21,839 nucleotides of DNA from an uncultured Olsenella sp. Lineage in GTDB: Bacteria; Actinomycetota; Coriobacteriia; Coriobacteriales; Atopobiaceae. Positions 7,823 to 16,202 of the stretch are shown piece by piece. Below the pieces are notes generated by a model. That model made no database searches and had not been told where the DNA came from. It saw nothing but the letters and a program-made list of their open reading frames with translations. Where the stretch lies: the NCBI GenBank assembly GCA_900548775.1, contig URLM01000033.1, positions 1 to 21,839 of the forward strand, in the 5' to 3' direction. Position 1 is the stretch's first letter. Every line of letters begins with the position of its first letter. A program made the translations under genes and the position numbers.

Positions 7823-8896
7823 CTAGACGTTGAAGCGGAAGACCATCACGTCGCCGTCCTGGACCACGTAGTCCTTGCCCTCCATGCGCAGGCGGCCGGC
7901 ATCGCGCGCGCCGGACTCGCCGCCCAGCGTGACGTAGTCCTCGTAGCTGATCGTCTCTGCCTTGATGAAGCCCTTCTCGAAGTCGGAGTGGATAACGCCG
8001 GCGGCCTCGGGGGCCTTGGCGCCAATGCGCACCGTCCAGGCACGGACCTCCTTGGGACCCGCAGTGAAGAAGCTCTGGAGGCCCAGCAGGTGATACGCCG
8101 CGCGGGCGAGCGTCTCCAGGCCGGAGTGCTCGAGTCCCATGGACGCCAGGTACTCGGCCGCCTCCTCGGGGTCGAGGTCGGCCAGCTCAGCCTCCACCTC
8201 GGCGCAGATAGGGATGGCGTCCTGGCCGTTGATCTGGGGCTTCTCGCCCAGCTGGTCCTCGTCGCAGTTGGCCACATAGAGGATGGGCTTCATGGTGAGA
8301 AGGAAGAGGTCGTGGGCTGCCGCGCGCTCGTCGTCGGTCATGTCCATCTCGGCCGCGCGGTGCCCCTCATTGAGCCACGCCTGCAGGCGCTTAGCCACCT
8401 CAAGGCGCGGTGCCATCTCCTTGTCGCGCTTGGCCTCCTTCTCCAGCTTGGGGATGGAGCGCTCGAGCGAGCCCAGGTCGGCGAGGACGAGCTCGGTCTG
8501 GATGGTGTCGGCGTCGGCCGCTGGGTCAACAAACGCACCGGTACGGCCGGTCTCGCGCATGACGTTGGGGTCCTTGAAGTAGCGCACGACCTCGCAGATG
8601 GCATCGCAGTTGCGGATGTTCGCCAGGAACTGGTTGCCCAGGCCCTCGCCCTCGTTGGCACCCTTCACCAGGCCCGCGATGTCGACGAACTCGACAGACG
8701 CCGGGACGATCTTTGCGGGATGCACCATCTCGGCGAGCTTGTTCAGGCGCTCGTCGGGAACGTCGACCACGCCCACGTTGGGGTCGATGGTGGCAAACGG
8801 GTAGTTTGCCGCGAGCCCGCCCTTGCGGGTGAGCGCGGTGAACAGGGTCGACTTGCCCACGTTGGGCAGCCCCACGATACCAATGGAAAGTGACAC
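7823..8896 (-). CDS. ychF: Redox/ribosome-associated ATPase YchF (OLA1 family)
   Basis: A universally conserved Obg-related P-loop NTPase of 357 residues, the normal length. G1 is GLPNVGKS (9-16) and G3 is DIAG (72-75), with Leu after it in place of the usual catalytic Gln, as in this family. The G4 position is NCDE (210-213) in place of NKxD, the feature that makes YchF prefer ATP. A helical insert spans about 130-205 and the C-terminal TGS-type domain about 274-357. The start is GTG at 8896, with GGAG seven bases upstream. It follows the Fe-S protein gene by 42 bases on the same strand, so the two are probably co-transcribed. Its role in translation and stress is known from other bacteria. 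Confidence 0.96.
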   Translation of the reverse strand: MSLSIGIVGLPNVGKSTLFTALTRKGGLAANYPFATIDPNVGVVDVPDERLNKLAEMVHPAKIVPASVEFVDIAGLVKGANEGEGLGNQFLANIRNCDAICEVVRYFKDPNVMRETGRTGAFVDPAADADTIQTELVLADLGSLERSIPKLEKEAKRDKEMAPRLEVAKRLQAWLNEGHRAAEMDMTDDERAAAHDLFLLTMKPILYVANCDEDQLGEKPQINGQDAIPICAEVEAELADLDPEEAAEYLASMGLEHSGLETLARAAYHLLGLQSFFTAGPKEVRAWTVRIGAKAPEAAGVIHSDFEKGFIKAETISYEDYVTLGGESGARDAGRLRMEGKDYVVQDGDVMVFRFNV

Positions 8897-8938
8897 GATA
8901 CCTCTCCTTCGTTGCCTGCGGACCTTGCCCGCAGCCTC

Positions 8939-10219
8939 TTACTTCTTGTTGCTCTCGTCCAGCGTCTCAAGCACGTTGGCCGCCTTGGTGAGCTGCTTTT
9001 TCCCCTGTTCCATGAGTCGCTGGGCCTCTTCCTTGGCCTTTGCCTTCTGACGCGCGATCTCCTCGGCATTCTTGTCGGGGATGACAAGGTCTTTGGCATC
9101 CTGGGGGTGCATGGAGAGCGCGCCCTCGGGACAGGCCTTCACGCAGGCGGAGCAGTTCACGCAGTACGCCGCCATAGTGTGCACGTGGCCGTTATCGTCC
9201 AGGTCGATTGCATGGGTGACGCAGGCCTTTGCGCAGTCGCCGCAGGACGTGCAGAGGTCGGGGTCAACAACGGGCACGTCAAGAGCAATGTCTGCGGCCA
9301 GCTCCGAATCGTGCTGGAGACCGCCCATCATGAGCTTGCGGTTCTGCGTGAGAATGCGCTGGCGGTTCTGGGTTGTCTTGGCACCCACCGCATTCTCAAG
9401 CTGGCGCTGCAGCTCGTTCAGGCGGTTGGCATGGTCGGTGATCTTCTTGGCCACCGCCTGGGCGCCGGCAAGCTTGGGGCTCGAGCGCGTCACGAGGTTC
9501 TCGGTCGCGTGGATGGCGGAACTCACGAACTGGCTGCGGCGGTACTCTCGCGTGAACTCGTGCGTGAGGTTGTCCTTGTCGACCTCGAGGCCCACCGCGG
9601 ACTTGGCCCACTCCTCCGCCGTGCCAATGGCCTCGGTGTAGAAGTCCTCGCCCGTCGTGGTGCGACAGCGGTCGCAGATGCCAAGCGGCAGGTAGACGGA
9701 AACGTTGGTGTAGTCGACGAGAATGGAGAACCACAGGTCGCGCGAGATCATACCCACGCAGGGGAGGAGGATCTCGTTGGGCTTGGGAAGCCGCTTGAGG
9801 GCTCGGGTACACGTAACGTAGCACTGCTCGTACGCCGAGGCCGCACGGGCAATCTTGTCGTAGAGCTGCTTGGCCATGTGGCGACGCGTGTTGAAGACCT
9901 CGGTGGGGCAAGCGGCCTGGCAGAGCCCGCACTTGCGGCAGGAGTCCGTGATCGTGACCGACTTGTTGTGGATGTCGATCGAGTGCGTGGGGCACACGTC
10001 CAGGCAGACCGAGCACACGTCTTCGCGCTCGGCAGAGCAGCGCAGGCAGCGGCTGGAGTTGCACCAGGGCTTCTCCTTGTAGTCCGCAGGGTCAAAGACC
10101 TTGCGCTGGCTTGGGTCCTGGGCGAGCGAGTCCGCAAGGCCCGCAAGAGGGTTCTGGACCGCCTGCCAGTTATCTTGGATATCGATGATGTCATCGAGAA
10201 TGTCGCGCTTCTGAGCCAT
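8939..10219 (-). CDS. Multi-cluster 4Fe-4S ferredoxin-like protein
   Basis: The 426-residue soluble protein has no membrane segment. The N-terminal half carries Cys 53, 58, 61, 69, 72 and 76, then a classical CX2CX2CX3CP motif (94-104). The C-terminal half has two more motifs, CTSCGDCAKAC (323-333) and CVNCSACVKACP (353-364), giving up to four cubane clusters. Between them, Cys133, 137, 154, 182 and 185 sit in a domain ordered like MvhD/hydrogenase-delta proteins (CVGM, then CDRC); that comparison is tentative. Residues 380-426 are charged and helical. The start at 10219 is supported by GGGAG five bases upstream. It is followed by ychF. It is probably an electron carrier or a subunit of an anaerobic redox enzyme; the partner and substrate are unknown. 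Confidence 0.85.
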   Translation of the reverse strand: MAQKRDILDDIIDIQDNWQAVQNPLAGLADSLAQDPSQRKVFDPADYKEKPWCNSSRCLRCSAEREDVCSVCLDVCPTHSIDIHNKSVTITDSCRKCGLCQAACPTEVFNTRRHMAKQLYDKIARAASAYEQCYVTCTRALKRLPKPNEILLPCVGMISRDLWFSILVDYTNVSVYLPLGICDRCRTTTGEDFYTEAIGTAEEWAKSAVGLEVDKDNLTHEFTREYRRSQFVSSAIHATENLVTRSSPKLAGAQAVAKKITDHANRLNELQRQLENAVGAKTTQNRQRILTQNRKLMMGGLQHDSELAADIALDVPVVDPDLCTSCGDCAKACVTHAIDLDDNGHVHTMAAYCVNCSACVKACPEGALSMHPQDAKDLVIPDKNAEEIARQKAKAKEEAQRLMEQGKKQLTKAANVLETLDESNKK

Positions 10220-10293
10220 CGCCTCTCCCGTCTTCTTGCCAAGGTGGCCACGTGCGGTCCCGCGGTGCGTGGACCCGCGCACGCAACCGTATC

Positions 10294-10299
10294 ATTGTA
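10294..10299 (-). promoter_or_regulatory. Possible -10 box for the Fe-S protein/ychF pair
   Basis: The minus strand reads TACAAT about 75 bases before the Fe-S gene start. No good -35 box lies 16-18 bases upstream, where the 21-bp tandem repeat begins. If this promoter is real, the repeat sits on its upstream element. Confidence 0.25.
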
Positions 10300-10314
10300 C
10301 CCCCCGGGATTTAG

Positions 10315-10367
10315 TTCCCCGGCAACGGGATTCCATTCCCCGGCAACGGGATTCCATTGCCGGGGAA
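10315..10367. repeat. 21-bp perfect tandem repeat plus inverted third copy
   Basis: Two identical 21-base units (10315-10335 and 10336-10356) begin with TTCCCCGGCAACGGGATTCC. They are followed by TTGCCGGGGAA (10357-10367), the complement of the first 11 bases of each unit. The third element can pair with either copy, giving two mutually exclusive 11-bp hairpins. It lies between the groEL terminator and the Fe-S gene. Confidence 0.75.
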
Positions 10368-10383
10368 CTCAATCCCGCGCGAA

Positions 10384-10417
10384 AGGGCCCCGGGTGCCAC
10401 ATGGCACTCGGGGCCCT
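10384..10417 (-). terminator. Terminator of the groES-groEL operon
   Basis: Arms 10384-10398 and 10403-10417 pair over 15 bases with one mismatch and a 4-base loop. On the minus strand a short TTTC follows the stem. It begins 57 bases after the groEL stop. The GC-rich stem is strong, but the U-tract is short. Confidence 0.7.
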
Positions 10418-10474
10418 GAGGTCCACTCGGTCGAGTCGCGTGACCGATGAGCGGTGCGTGGGGCTACCTAGCCC

Positions 10475-12115
<1,641 letters not shown>

Positions 12116-12193
12116 GTTGTGCTTTTCCTTCCAGATGAACCCTTGGCGGGTGAGTTACCAGCTAAAGCGATGCGGGCGAAGTTGCCTCGCGAG

Positions 12194-12484
12194 CTACTCC
12201 TCGATGATGGCGTAGATGTCATCGGCGCGAAGGAGCAGGAAGTCCTCGCCGTCGACCTTGACCTCGTTGCCACCGAACTTGCCGTAAAACACCTCGTCGC
12301 CAGCCTTGACGTCAACGGGAATGCGGTTACCGTCCTGGTCGCGCTTGCCCTCGCCAACGGCGACGACCTTGCCGCGCTGCGGCTTCTCCTGGGCGCCAGA
12401 GGAGATGTACAGACCAGAAGAGGTCTTCTCCTCCTTGGGTGCGGGCTTGACGAGGACGCGGTCTCCCAGCGGCTTAAGAGTCAT
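12194..12484 (-). CDS. groES: Co-chaperonin GroES (Hsp10)
   Basis: The 96-residue protein caps the GroEL chamber. It shows LKPLGDRVLVKP at the N-terminus, a mobile loop (EEKTSSGLYIS), a GKVVAVGEG strand, and KAGDEVFYGKFGG followed by the closing LLLRADDIYAIIEE. The start at 12484 is fixed by AAGGAGG nine bases upstream; the longer open frame to 12571 is not needed. groEL follows. I looked for CIRCE (TTAGCACTC-N9-GAGTGCTAA) and HAIR (CTTGAGT-N7-ACTCAAG) upstream and saw neither. A minus-strand TATAAC (12593-12598) and a short dyad, TTAGATTTTCTAA (12632-12644), are the only candidate control signals. Confidence 0.97.
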   Translation of the reverse strand: MTLKPLGDRVLVKPAPKEEKTSSGLYISSGAQEKPQRGKVVAVGEGKRDQDGNRIPVDVKAGDEVFYGKFGGNEVKVDGEDFLLLRADDIYAIIEE

Positions 12485-12773
12485 AACCAAGAACCTCCTT
12501 TTAGGGCGCCGTACGGCGCTTGAACCTGTGACGGCGGGACGCATGGCCCCGTCATCCAATCCAACGCTCAACTATGTACCCATCCGATTGGGGTTATACC
12601 GTCGCGATGAGAAAAATCTTACGAGAAGGACTTAGATTTTCTAACTGGCGAGAAGCTAGGGGGTACGCTGGCAGCACGGTGGGCGTGGTACCGGTGGTTC
12701 TCCGCTGGTGATCGAAGCCGGTGACGGGGGGCGGCTTGGGAGCGTCTTCGCCTCCACGCTGCGGGAATGGACC

Positions 12774-12981
12774 CTCCGGCGAGAAAACGGCGCCGAAGCT
12801 GAGGTTGCCGACGGGATCCCGTACGAGATGGGCCTTCCGGCGCCAGAAGTTCGCCGGAAGTAGGATTTCGTGCACCCCGGCTGCGGGACGCGCCCTCCGG
12901 CGAGAAAACGGCGCCGGAGCCGAGGTTTCGTACGTGATTCCTGCGGAAACGCACCTTCCGGCGCCATATTCTCGCCGGAAG
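12774..12981. repeat. Palindromic repeat array A: four hairpins, about 60-base period
   Basis: The hairpins are 12774-12798, 12834-12860, 12895-12919 and 12955-12981. Their left arms start 60, 61 and 60 bases apart. The stems are CTCCGGCG/CGCCGGAG or CTTCCGGCG/CGCCGGAAG; the first has one mismatch. Each has a 9-base loop, which alternates between AGAAAACGG (units 1 and 3) and CC-starting loops (units 2 and 4). The linkers (33-35 bases) are related; the last contains TTTCGTACGTGATTCCTGCG. It matches array B at 15889-16161. Confidence 0.85.
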
Positions 12982-13096
12982 CGCAATTCTCGCCATAAGT
13001 GTTCCCGGCCACATCCCCACCCTCGCGCTACTGCCGCTCGTCACCCGCCCACGACAAATCATCCCAGCTCGCGGCATTAAGCTTCCCCGCAATGCG

Positions 13097-13102
13097 TACA
13101 AT
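13097..13102 (+). promoter_or_regulatory. Possible -10 box of xpt
   Basis: TACAAT lies 36 bases before the xpt start codon. The position 17 bases upstream (GCATTA) is a poor -35 match. The predicted leader would be about 30 bases, too short to hold a purine riboswitch. Confidence 0.3.
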
Positions 13103-13138
13103 GGAGTGCACGTCAGGCGCCGAGGAAACGGGGATTGC

Positions 13139-13717
13139 ATGCGCGAGCTCGAGGAGAGGATCAAGCAGGAGGGCATCGTCCGCGAGGGCAACGTGCTCAA
13201 GGTGGACAGCTTTCTCAATCACCAGTGCGATGTCGCGCTGTACGCAGACATGGGCGACGAGTGGGCGCGGCGCTTCGCCGGCAGGCCCGTCGACAAGATT
13301 CTGACCATCGAGGCCTCGGGAATCGGCATCGCCTGCGTCGCGGCCACGCGCTTCAACAACGCCCCCGTGGTGTTCGCGCGCAAGTCCCAGTCCATCAACC
13401 TCGATGGCGAGCAGTACGTGGCCCGCGTGCACAGCTACACCCACGGCAACGACAACACGGTCATTGTCGCCAAGCGCTTCCTCAACAAGGGCGAGCACAT
13501 CCTCATCATCGACGACTTCCTCGCCAACGGCTGTGCGCTCGACGGCCTCATCGAGATCTGCGAGCAGGCCGGCGCCATCGTCGAGGGCATCGGCATCGCC
13601 GTCGAGAAGGGCTTCCAGCCCGGCGGCAAGCGCCTGCGCGAGAAGGGCTTTGACGTGCAGTCGCTGGCAATCGTGAAGTGCATGGACGCCAAGACCGGCG
13701 CAATCGAGTTCGAGTAG
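13139..13717 (+). CDS. xpt: Xanthine phosphoribosyltransferase
   Basis: This purine-salvage enzyme joins xanthine to PRPP to give XMP, which GuaA (encoded in this window) can turn into GMP. The 192 residues match the Bacillus-type Xpt. It starts MRELEERIKQEG, has EASGIGIA (58-65) and the PRPP-binding motif ILIIDDFLANGCA (121-133), with GIAVEKGFQPGG (152-163) downstream. I chose ATG 13139 by homology to the usual N-terminus; the frame extends 11 codons upstream without reason, and the ribosome-binding site (CGGGGA) is only moderate. No permease gene (pbuX) follows, unlike in Bacillus; the next gene, nadE, is convergent. Confidence 0.93.
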   Translation: MRELEERIKQEGIVREGNVLKVDSFLNHQCDVALYADMGDEWARRFAGRPVDKILTIEASGIGIACVAATRFNNAPVVFARKSQSINLDGEQYVARVHSYTHGNDNTVIVAKRFLNKGEHILIIDDFLANGCALDGLIEICEQAGAIVEGIGIAVEKGFQPGGKRLREKGFDVQSLAIVKCMDAKTGAIEFE

Positions 13718-13723
13718 CGCCCA

Positions 13724-13745
13724 AGGTGGCACTCAAGCGCCACCT
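13724..13745 (+). terminator. Small hairpin after xpt
   Basis: A 7-bp stem, AGGTGGC/GCCACCT, with an 8-base loop begins seven bases after the xpt stop. It has no U-tract and stands just before the larger convergent terminator. Confidence 0.4.
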
Positions 13746-13753
13746 CACATGAA

Positions 13754-13789
13754 ACGCAAGGGGCCCGCAGCGATGCGGGCCCCTTGCGT
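13754..13789 (-). terminator. Strong terminator shared by convergent nadE and xpt
   Basis: A 16-bp perfect stem (13754-13769 and 13774-13789) with a GCGA loop. The stem touches the nadE stop codon (13790-13792). On the minus strand TTTC follows, so it suits nadE; the stem can also stop xpt transcripts from the other side. Confidence 0.8.
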
Positions 13790-15715
13790 CTACAGCTCCT
13801 CGAGCTCGCGCAGCCAGAGCGTGGCGCAGGCGTCAGACGGCATGCGCAGGTCTCCCCTGGGCGAGACCGCCGCGGAGCCAACCTTTGGCCCGTCCGGCAG
13901 ACAGCTGCGCTTGAACTGCTGCGCGAAGTAGCGCCGATAGAAGGTCTTCTCCCACTTGAGAATCGTAACGTCGTCATAGGCGTCACCAAGCGCGTAGCGC
14001 GCCAGGCGGTACGCCTTGCGCGGCGGCGTACCGCGGCGAAGGACCTCGTACAGGAAGAAGTCGTGCAGCTCGTAGGGGCCAACGAGGTCCTCCGTGCGCT
14101 GGGCGATGGTGCCGTCCTTCTCGGCAGGCAAGAGCTCCGGCGAGACGGGAGTGTCGAGCACGTCGTAGAGAACCTGGGCCTCCTCGTCGTTCTCGCAGGT
14201 GTCGGCCACATAACGCACGAGGTGACGCACGAGGGTCTTGGGCACGCTCGCGTTGACGGCATACATCGACATGTGGTCGCCGTTGTAGGTCGCCCAGCCA
14301 AGCGCAAGCTCGGAGAGGTCGCCCGTGCCGACCACCAGGCCGCCCTCTTGGTTTGCGATGTCCATGAGGACCTGCGTGCGCTCGCGCGCCTGGCTGTTCT
14401 CGTACGTGACGTCGTGAACGGACTCGTCGTGGCCGATGTCGGAGAAGTGCTGGCGCACGGCATCCGAGATGATGACCTCGCGCAGGTCGCAGCCGAGGGC
14501 GTCTGCCAAGGTCGTTGCGTTGCTGTGCGTGCGCCCCGTGGTGCCAAAGCCGGGCATGGTAACCGCGATGATGCCAATGCGGTCCAGGTCGAGCAGGTCA
14601 AAGGCACGGGCGCACACCAGGAGCGCCAGCGTGGAGTCAAGGCCTCCCGAGACGCCGATCACCACGTGGCTCGAGCGGGTGTGCGCCAGGCGCTTGGCAA
14701 GGCCACGGGCCTGGATGCTCAGGACGTCCTCGCACCTCTCGGCACGTCGCGTGGCGTCGGAGGGCACAAACGGGTGCGGGTCGACAAAGCGCGTGAGCGT
14801 GGTGAGGCTTGGGGTGAGCGAGAACCGCGTGACCGTGTAGTCCAACGCCTCAGGCGCCGGCGCGGTGACAAAGGTGGACATGCGGCGGCGCTCCTCGCAG
14901 AGGAAGGCCACGTCCACCTCGCTTGTGGCCGCTCCGTTACCAAAGGGCTCTGCCTCGGCGAGCATGCGGCCGTTCTCGGCGATCATGTCGTGCCCGCCAA
15001 AGACGAGGTCTTGCGTGGACTCGCCGGCGCCCGCCGACGCGTACACGTAACCGCAGATTAGCCGGGCAGACTGCCCCGTGACGAGGCTGCGGCGGTAGTC
15101 GGCCTTGCCCACGATGGCGTTGGAGGCCGAGAGGTTGCACACGAGCGTGGCTCCTGCCAGCGCGTGCTCGGTCGAGGGCGGGTTGGGAACCCACAGGTCC
15201 TCGCAGATCTCGGCCGCAACCACCAGCTGCGGCAGCTCGTCGCAGGCGAAGAGCTGCCGGGTGCCAAAGGGCACGTCCGAGAAGCCCGCGAAGCTCACGG
15301 GCACGCAGTCCTCGGGGCCAGCCGAGAAGTGGCGGGACTCGTAGAACTCGTTGTACGTGGGGATGGCGCGCTTGGGGACAATGCCAAGCACGCAGCCGTG
15401 TGCCAGGGCGATGGCGCAGTTGTAGAGCTTGGCGTTCGCGCGGACGGGGGCGCCGAGAAGCACGAGCGCGTCGAGGTGGGAGGTCCTTTGGGCGATGACG
15501 CCAACGGCCTTCTCGGCCGCATCGAGAAGCACGTCCTGCCAGAAGAGGTCCTCGCAGGTGTACGCCGTCACGCAGAGCTCCGGCAGCACGATGACGCGCG
15601 CGCCGTCCTCGATGGCCGCGTCAATCTGCCGCAGGCAGGACGCCATGTTGTACTCGACGTCGGCAACACGAACCTCTGGCGTCCTCGCCGCGACCTTCAC
15701 GAATCCGTCCTGCAT
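13790..15715 (-). CDS. nadE: Glutamine-dependent NAD+ synthetase
   Basis: It makes NAD+ from deamido-NAD+, ATP and glutamine, the last step of NAD synthesis. The 641-residue protein has the two-domain actinobacterial layout. The N-terminal nitrilase-type glutaminase has the Glu46/Lys115/Cys171 triad in LPELCVTAY (44-52), VPKRAIPTY (113-121) and AAEICEDLWVP (167-177). The C-terminal synthetase has the PP-loop SGGLDST (356-362), then PGFGTTGRT and GTGDLSELALGW. The ATG at 15715 has GGAGG four bases upstream. The gene is single, preceded by the repeat array region and followed at once by a terminator. Confidence 0.96.
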   Translation of the reverse strand: MQDGFVKVAARTPEVRVADVEYNMASCLRQIDAAIEDGARVIVLPELCVTAYTCEDLFWQDVLLDAAEKAVGVIAQRTSHLDALVLLGAPVRANAKLYNCAIALAHGCVLGIVPKRAIPTYNEFYESRHFSAGPEDCVPVSFAGFSDVPFGTRQLFACDELPQLVVAAEICEDLWVPNPPSTEHALAGATLVCNLSASNAIVGKADYRRSLVTGQSARLICGYVYASAGAGESTQDLVFGGHDMIAENGRMLAEAEPFGNGAATSEVDVAFLCEERRRMSTFVTAPAPEALDYTVTRFSLTPSLTTLTRFVDPHPFVPSDATRRAERCEDVLSIQARGLAKRLAHTRSSHVVIGVSGGLDSTLALLVCARAFDLLDLDRIGIIAVTMPGFGTTGRTHSNATTLADALGCDLREVIISDAVRQHFSDIGHDESVHDVTYENSQARERTQVLMDIANQEGGLVVGTGDLSELALGWATYNGDHMSMYAVNASVPKTLVRHLVRYVADTCENDEEAQVLYDVLDTPVSPELLPAEKDGTIAQRTEDLVGPYELHDFFLYEVLRRGTPPRKAYRLARYALGDAYDDVTILKWEKTFYRRYFAQQFKRSCLPDGPKVGSAAVSPRGDLRMPSDACATLWLRELEEL

Positions 15716-16202
15716 CTTTCCTCCAGGCTTTTCCGGGGGACTTGGCTGATGCGGGTCGGGGCCTTGTCCTATTGGACGAGAGGCCCGCCCGTATGAGAAC
15801 TAAGGGTAGCGCATCGAGCGGGCGGATGACGCGATGACGAGCGACGCCGGAACAGCACTTCTCGCAGGTCGAAATGGAGATAGTAGCCCCTTCGGCGAGA
15901 ATCTGACGCCCGAGAGGCCCTTTTGTACGTGATCCCGTCGGAAACCCTGCTCCCGGCGTCATTTCCTCGCCGAAGGGCATGATATCGCAGCCGCCGTGGA
16001 GAAAAACGGGCCTCCGGCGAGGATCTGGCGCCGGAGGGGCACTTTCGTACGTGATTGCTGCAATAACGTGCCCTCTGGCGTCAGAATGGCGCCGGAGGGG
16101 CACTTTCGTACGTGATTGCTGCAACAACGTGCCCTCTGGCGTCAGAATGGCGCCAGAGGGCAGCTTTTGAAAGCGACGGCCCCGGCGGGACAGCAGCGTC
16201 CC
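15716..16202. other. Intergenic region between the ABC operon and nadE
   Basis: The 487 bases carry no supportable gene. The nadE leader (15716-15840) is followed by array B (15889-16161). About 40 bases separate the array from the stop of the ABC ATPase gene, so transcripts of that operon would run into the array. A minus-strand open frame across 15621-16127 overlaps the start of nadE and follows the repeats; I do not regard it as coding. Confidence 0.6.
15889..16161. repeat. Palindromic repeat array B: five hairpins, about 60-base period
   Basis: The hairpins start near 15889, 15949, 16011, 16071 and 16131. Units 3 to 5 are well kept: CCTCCGGCG/CGCCGGAGG (16011-16037), CCCTCTGGCG with G-T pairs (16071-16099), and a perfect 11-bp GCCCTCTGGCG stem (16131-16161). 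Units 1 and 2 are degenerate. The loops of units 4 and 5 are identical (TCAGAATGG), and their linkers differ at one base (TGCAATAACG/TGCAACAACG), so these units are recent duplicates. The linkers contain TTTCGTACGTGATTGCTGCA. It is the same family as array A. Confidence 0.85.

Larger units (their letters stand above)
12485..13138. other. Intergenic region between divergent groES and xpt
   Basis: About 650 bases without a supportable gene. It holds the groES leader with a 14-bp palindrome (GCGCCGTACGGCGC, about 12507-12520), the weak groES promoter region, the 60-base-period hairpin array (12774-12981) and the xpt promoter region. At about 12705-12727 lies what may be a decayed extra array unit. 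Minus-strand frames through the array are open only because of its composition; they lack ribosome-binding sites, and the 60/61-base period breaks the frame. Confidence 0.6.

Noticed and set aside
8912..10450. Plus-strand open frame of 512 codons opposite the Fe-S protein
   Set aside because: The minus-strand product has ordered cysteine motifs and a good ribosome-binding site; the plus frame shows low-complexity Leu/Val/Arg-rich sequence.
13040..13138. A purine riboswitch upstream of xpt
   Set aside because: The predicted leader is too short and lacks the conserved three-way junction sequence.
12594..13218. Overlapping minus-strand open frames through array A with phrases such as VFSPEG
   Set aside because: They arise from a GC-rich 60-base period (20 codons). 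The 61-base step shifts the frame, no ribosome-binding site is present, and the hairpins explain the sequence better.
15621..16127. Minus-strand open frame of 168 codons across array B
   Set aside because: It overlaps the start of nadE, follows the repeats, and has no domain or ribosome-binding site.
12774..16161. A CRISPR array
   Set aside because: The segments between hairpins are conserved rather than unique, units diverge in the palindrome, and no cas genes are in the window.
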